From NCBI GenBank assembly GCA_021778375.1, contig JAJYCM010000159.1, positions 1 to 6,473 of the forward strand: 6,473 nt of DNA, written 5' to 3'. Source of the DNA: Bacteroidota bacterium (GTDB lineage: Bacteria; Bacteroidota; Ignavibacteria; Ignavibacteriales; Ignavibacteriaceae). Shown here in pieces: positions 4,126-6,473 of this stretch. The notes beneath the pieces are model-generated. The model saw only the letters and a list, made by a program, of their open reading frames with translations. It searched no databases and was not told the origin of the DNA. Both the position numbers and the translations under genes were made by a program. Each line of letters opens with the position of its first letter. Position 1 is the stretch's first letter.

Positions 4126-6473
4126 TTATTTTTGCCAAAGTATTTGAGAAGTTTCCAGAGGAACATTTACACCCGGGAAATACGGAATTATTCTTGCGGT
4201 ATAATCCTCTGCGGGTCGAGACGCAGAAATAGTTGCGCTATAGACATAGATATTAATTGCACCATCTAATTTATGCATAAATTTCATTTCATGACGGACT
4301 TGTTTATGTCCATTTACTTGGTCGGCAAATATTTCAACTTTTATTTCATGCCGGTCAATTTCGTCAAGATAAACTTGGATTTCAAAAATATGATGCTCTT
4401 TGTTACTTTCAATCTTAAAGTCGACAAAGCGCAACGCCTCCCATTTCTGTTTTAGATTTCTCTTCCAATCCTCAATTTTCTTTCCGATTTCTCCTTTATT
4501 CGCCGATCGATTACTGTAAAATTCGGCGGCAGGAATATAATGTTGCTCTGTATATTCCCGTACTGCACGGTTAGCTGAAAATTGAGGAGTCAAACGCGCC
4601 ATACTTTCGCGCATGCGTGCAACCCAGGCAGCCGGGATTCCTTTTTCGTTACGGGTATAAAATTCGGGTACAACTTCATTTTCAAGTAAATTATAAAGAG
4701 CTTCGGCTTCTGTTATATCAACCTTTGGATCGTCTCCATGTTCCAGACCGTCTCCTAAAGCCCATCCAACTTCAGGCGTATAGGCTTCTTCCCACCAGCC
4801 ATCTAACTCGGATATATTTATTCCCCCGTTGACGAGTACTTTCATACCGCTTGTTCCGCAAGCCTCCCAGGGCCTTCTTGGAGTATTTAACCATACATCT
4901 ACGCCTTGTACCAAATGCTCTGTCAAATGCATATCATAATCGCAAAGGAATATCACATAATTTTTTGCTTCAGTATTACGGATGAAATTTATCCATTGTT
5001 GGATTAGGTCTTGACCAGCTTTATCAGCCGGATGAGCTTTGCCCGCAATAATAAGCTGAACCGGGCGTTTAGGATTTGTTAAAATTCTAAGAAGTCTTTC
5101 AGGATCATGCAGAAGAAGATTCGGTCTTTTATAAGTTGCAAAGCGACGTGCAAATCCAATAGTTAAAGTATTTGGATCAAAAAACCTGTTTACACTGCCT
5201 GCATCTTCAGCCGGAGTACCCTGAGCAATTAGCTGCCGCGTCACCCTTTCGCGAACATATTTTACAAGAGATACACTTGATAAATTACGCATTTCCCAAA
5301 GTCTTTCATCGGATACTTGCCGGATATTATGTTCGTGCATTTTGAAAGCTCCGCGCCAGCGGTCTTTACCGCAGGATTCCGTCCATAAATCATCGGCTGC
5401 CTGCGAGTCCCAACTTGACATATGAACTCCGTTTGTAATGTGCTGGATAGGTATTTCATTTTCAGGCCATTTTGGGAATAAAGAGGTAAATATATGTCTG
5501 CTAACTTTTCCGTGTAGACGGCTAACGCCGTTCACGGCACCGCTGCCCTTTATAGCTAGATAAGCCATATTAAAATTTTCTGATGGATTATATGGATTTT
5601 GCCTTCCCAAAGCGAGTAATTCTTCTAACTTAATTCCAAGTTTATTAACAGCATAAGGGCCAAAATATTGTTCAATAAGGTAAGGAGGAAAAGCATCAAA
5701 ACCGGCTGCAACAGCCGTATGAGTTGTAAAAAGATTTCCGGCGCGTGTAGCATTAAGAGCAACATTAAATGGCTGTCCGGTCTTATCCATAAAGTCGTGT
5801 GCTCTTTCAAGTACAGCAAAAGCTGCATGCCCTTCATTTAAATGGCAAACCTCGGGTTGAATACCGAGCGCTGACAGCAGCTTCCATCCGCCTATTCCGA
5901 GAATTATTTCCTGTTGAAGACGCATTTCTTGTCCGCCTCCGTATAATTCGCTTGTTATACCCCGGTGAATAGGAAAATTGGCTACATCATTACTATCCAG
6001 TAAATATAAATAAGTCCTGCCAACCTTAACCTGCCATGCGCGCAGCAATACAGAATTTCCGGGTAAATCAACTTTTACGCGTAACCATTCGCCGTTAGGC
6101 TGCCGTAAAGGGGTAATGGGCAATTGACCGGGATGGTTATATGGAAAAACCGCATGTTGAGCACCGTACTTATCAATTACCTGGCGAAAATAACCTTGCT
6201 GATATAAAAGTCCAATTCCAATAACCGGAACCCCAAGATCACTTGCAGCTTTTAATTGATCGCCTGCTACATTACCTAATCCTCCGGCATAAATCGGAAG
6301 CGCTTCGTTCAACATAAATTCCATGCTAAAATAAGCTACACTGTTTAGAGGAGCTTTTGGATAAGCATTTTGAAACCAGGCAGGCTGTTCAGCAGTTTGT
6401 TGTTTATTTTTCAGCAAACTATCTACTTTATTATGGAAAGCAGAATCTTTTAGCAAGTTCTCAATTCGCTCAC
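4126..6473 (-). CDS. glgP: Alpha-glucan (glycogen) phosphorylase, GT35, 5' end outside the window
   Basis: This enzyme splits alpha-1,4-glucans with phosphate to release glucose-1-phosphate, using pyridoxal phosphate, in cytoplasmic glycogen breakdown. About 781 codons are visible and the frame stays open to the window edge. The TTG at 6456 is not a credible start, since five further in-frame codons (ERIEN) precede it. The family has residues before VAYFSMEF, so I infer some 60-90 N-terminal residues lie outside. Counting from the TTG: SVAYFSMEF and the glucan-site loop YAGGLGNVAGD (39-66), HLNEGHAAF (205-213), FTTHTAVAAGFDAF (243-256), QHITNGVHMSSW (338-349), FARRFATYKRPNLL (435-448) and EACGTSGMK (531-539), with K539 as the cofactor lysine. 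A C-terminal beta-rich extension ends RPAEDYTARIIPYFPG...VPLE...LWQK. This fits the divergent bacterial/archaeal phosphorylase branch (TIGR02094-type) rather than the animal/E. coli branch. The gene ends 440 bases before the CDF gene and seems functionally unrelated to the ars cluster. Confidence 0.95.
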   Translation of the reverse strand, partial: ERIENLLKDSAFHNKVDSLLKNKQQTAEQPAWFQNAYPKAPLNSVAYFSMEFMLNEALPIYAGGLGNVAGDQLKAASDLGVPVIGIGLLYQQGYFRQVIDKYGAQHAVFPYNHPGQLPITPLRQPNGEWLRVKVDLPGNSVLLRAWQVKVGRTYLYLLDSNDVANFPIHRGITSELYGGGQEMRLQQEIILGIGGWKLLSALGIQPEVCHLNEGHAAFAVLERAHDFMDKTGQPFNVALNATRAGNLFTTHTAVAAGFDAFPPYLIEQYFGPYAVNKLGIKLEELLALGRQNPYNPSENFNMAYLAIKGSGAVNGVSRLHGKVSRHIFTSLFPKWPENEIPIQHITNGVHMSSWDSQAADDLWTESCGKDRWRGAFKMHEHNIRQVSDERLWEMRNLSSVSLVKYVRERVTRQLIAQGTPAEDAGSVNRFFDPNTLTIGFARRFATYKRPNLLLHDPERLLRILTNPKRPVQLIIAGKAHPADKAGQDLIQQWINFIRNTEAKNYVIFLCDYDMHLTEHLVQGVDVWLNTPRRPWEACGTSGMKVLVNGGINISELDGWWEEAYTPEVGWALGDGLEHGDDPKVDITEAEALYNLLENEVVPEFYTRNEKGIPAAWVARMRESMARLTPQFSANRAVREYTEQHYIPAAEFYSNRSANKGEIGKKIEDWKRNLKQKWEALRFVDFKIESNKEHHIFEIQVYLDEIDRHEIKVEIFADQVNGHKQVRHEMKFMHKLDGAINIYVYSATISASRPAEDYTARIIPYFPGVNVPLETSQILWQK

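Noticed and set aside
6454..6456. TTG as the real start of the phosphorylase
   Set aside because: The frame stays open upstream to the window edge and the protein family has additional N-terminal residues, so the gene is simply cut by the window.

Overview
The window reads as a piece of an AT-rich bacterial chromosome. Every convincing gene lies on the minus strand. It holds an arsenic-resistance operon, a metal-cation exporter and the 3' part of an alpha-glucan phosphorylase gene, separated by two islands of palindromic repeats. The protein flavour and the intergenic repeats (units opening GTCATTTCGAC and closing TCGATATGAC) suggest the Bacteroidota/Chlorobiota/Ignavibacteria side of the FCB group. 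That placement is an inference from general resemblance and was not tested; no rRNA or marker gene is present.

Layout in transcription order, right to left. A GT35 alpha-glucan phosphorylase (glgP) enters from the right edge without its N-terminus and stops at 4126. A 440-base gap follows, holding possible terminator hairpins and a 200-base nested inverted repeat. Next is a cation diffusion facilitator whose start is best placed at 3685, not at an earlier ATG inside the repeat. Then comes arsR, preceded by a promoter of good sigma70 form whose -10 box is overlapped by a perfect 7-bp-arm inverted repeat, the likely ArsR operator. arsC (thioredoxin-type arsenate reductase) follows 51 bases later. 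A 520-base repeat island comes next, with two short hairpins and three same-orientation palindromic repeats joined by linkers of exactly 12 bases. Last are a small CxxC thioredoxin-fold protein and, overlapping it by 11 bases, an ACR3 arsenite efflux permease.

The ars genes make a coherent pathway. ArsR senses arsenite and represses the operon. ArsC reduces arsenate to arsenite with electrons from a thioredoxin system. The small CxxC protein may supply or shuttle thiol electrons. ACR3 exports the arsenite. The CDF exporter upstream is in the same direction and fits a metal/metalloid-resistance neighbourhood, but may have separate control. The phosphorylase belongs to storage-glucan metabolism and looks unrelated.

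No novel protein system is visible: all the proteins belong to known families. The most unusual material is the repeat family. It shows a constant 12-base linker, conserved mismatched positions within its palindrome, a GC-rich palindrome that appears in different slots in different copies, and one copy nested in a larger inverted repeat. It interrupts the ars operon and flanks arsC-arsR-CDF in opposite orientations.
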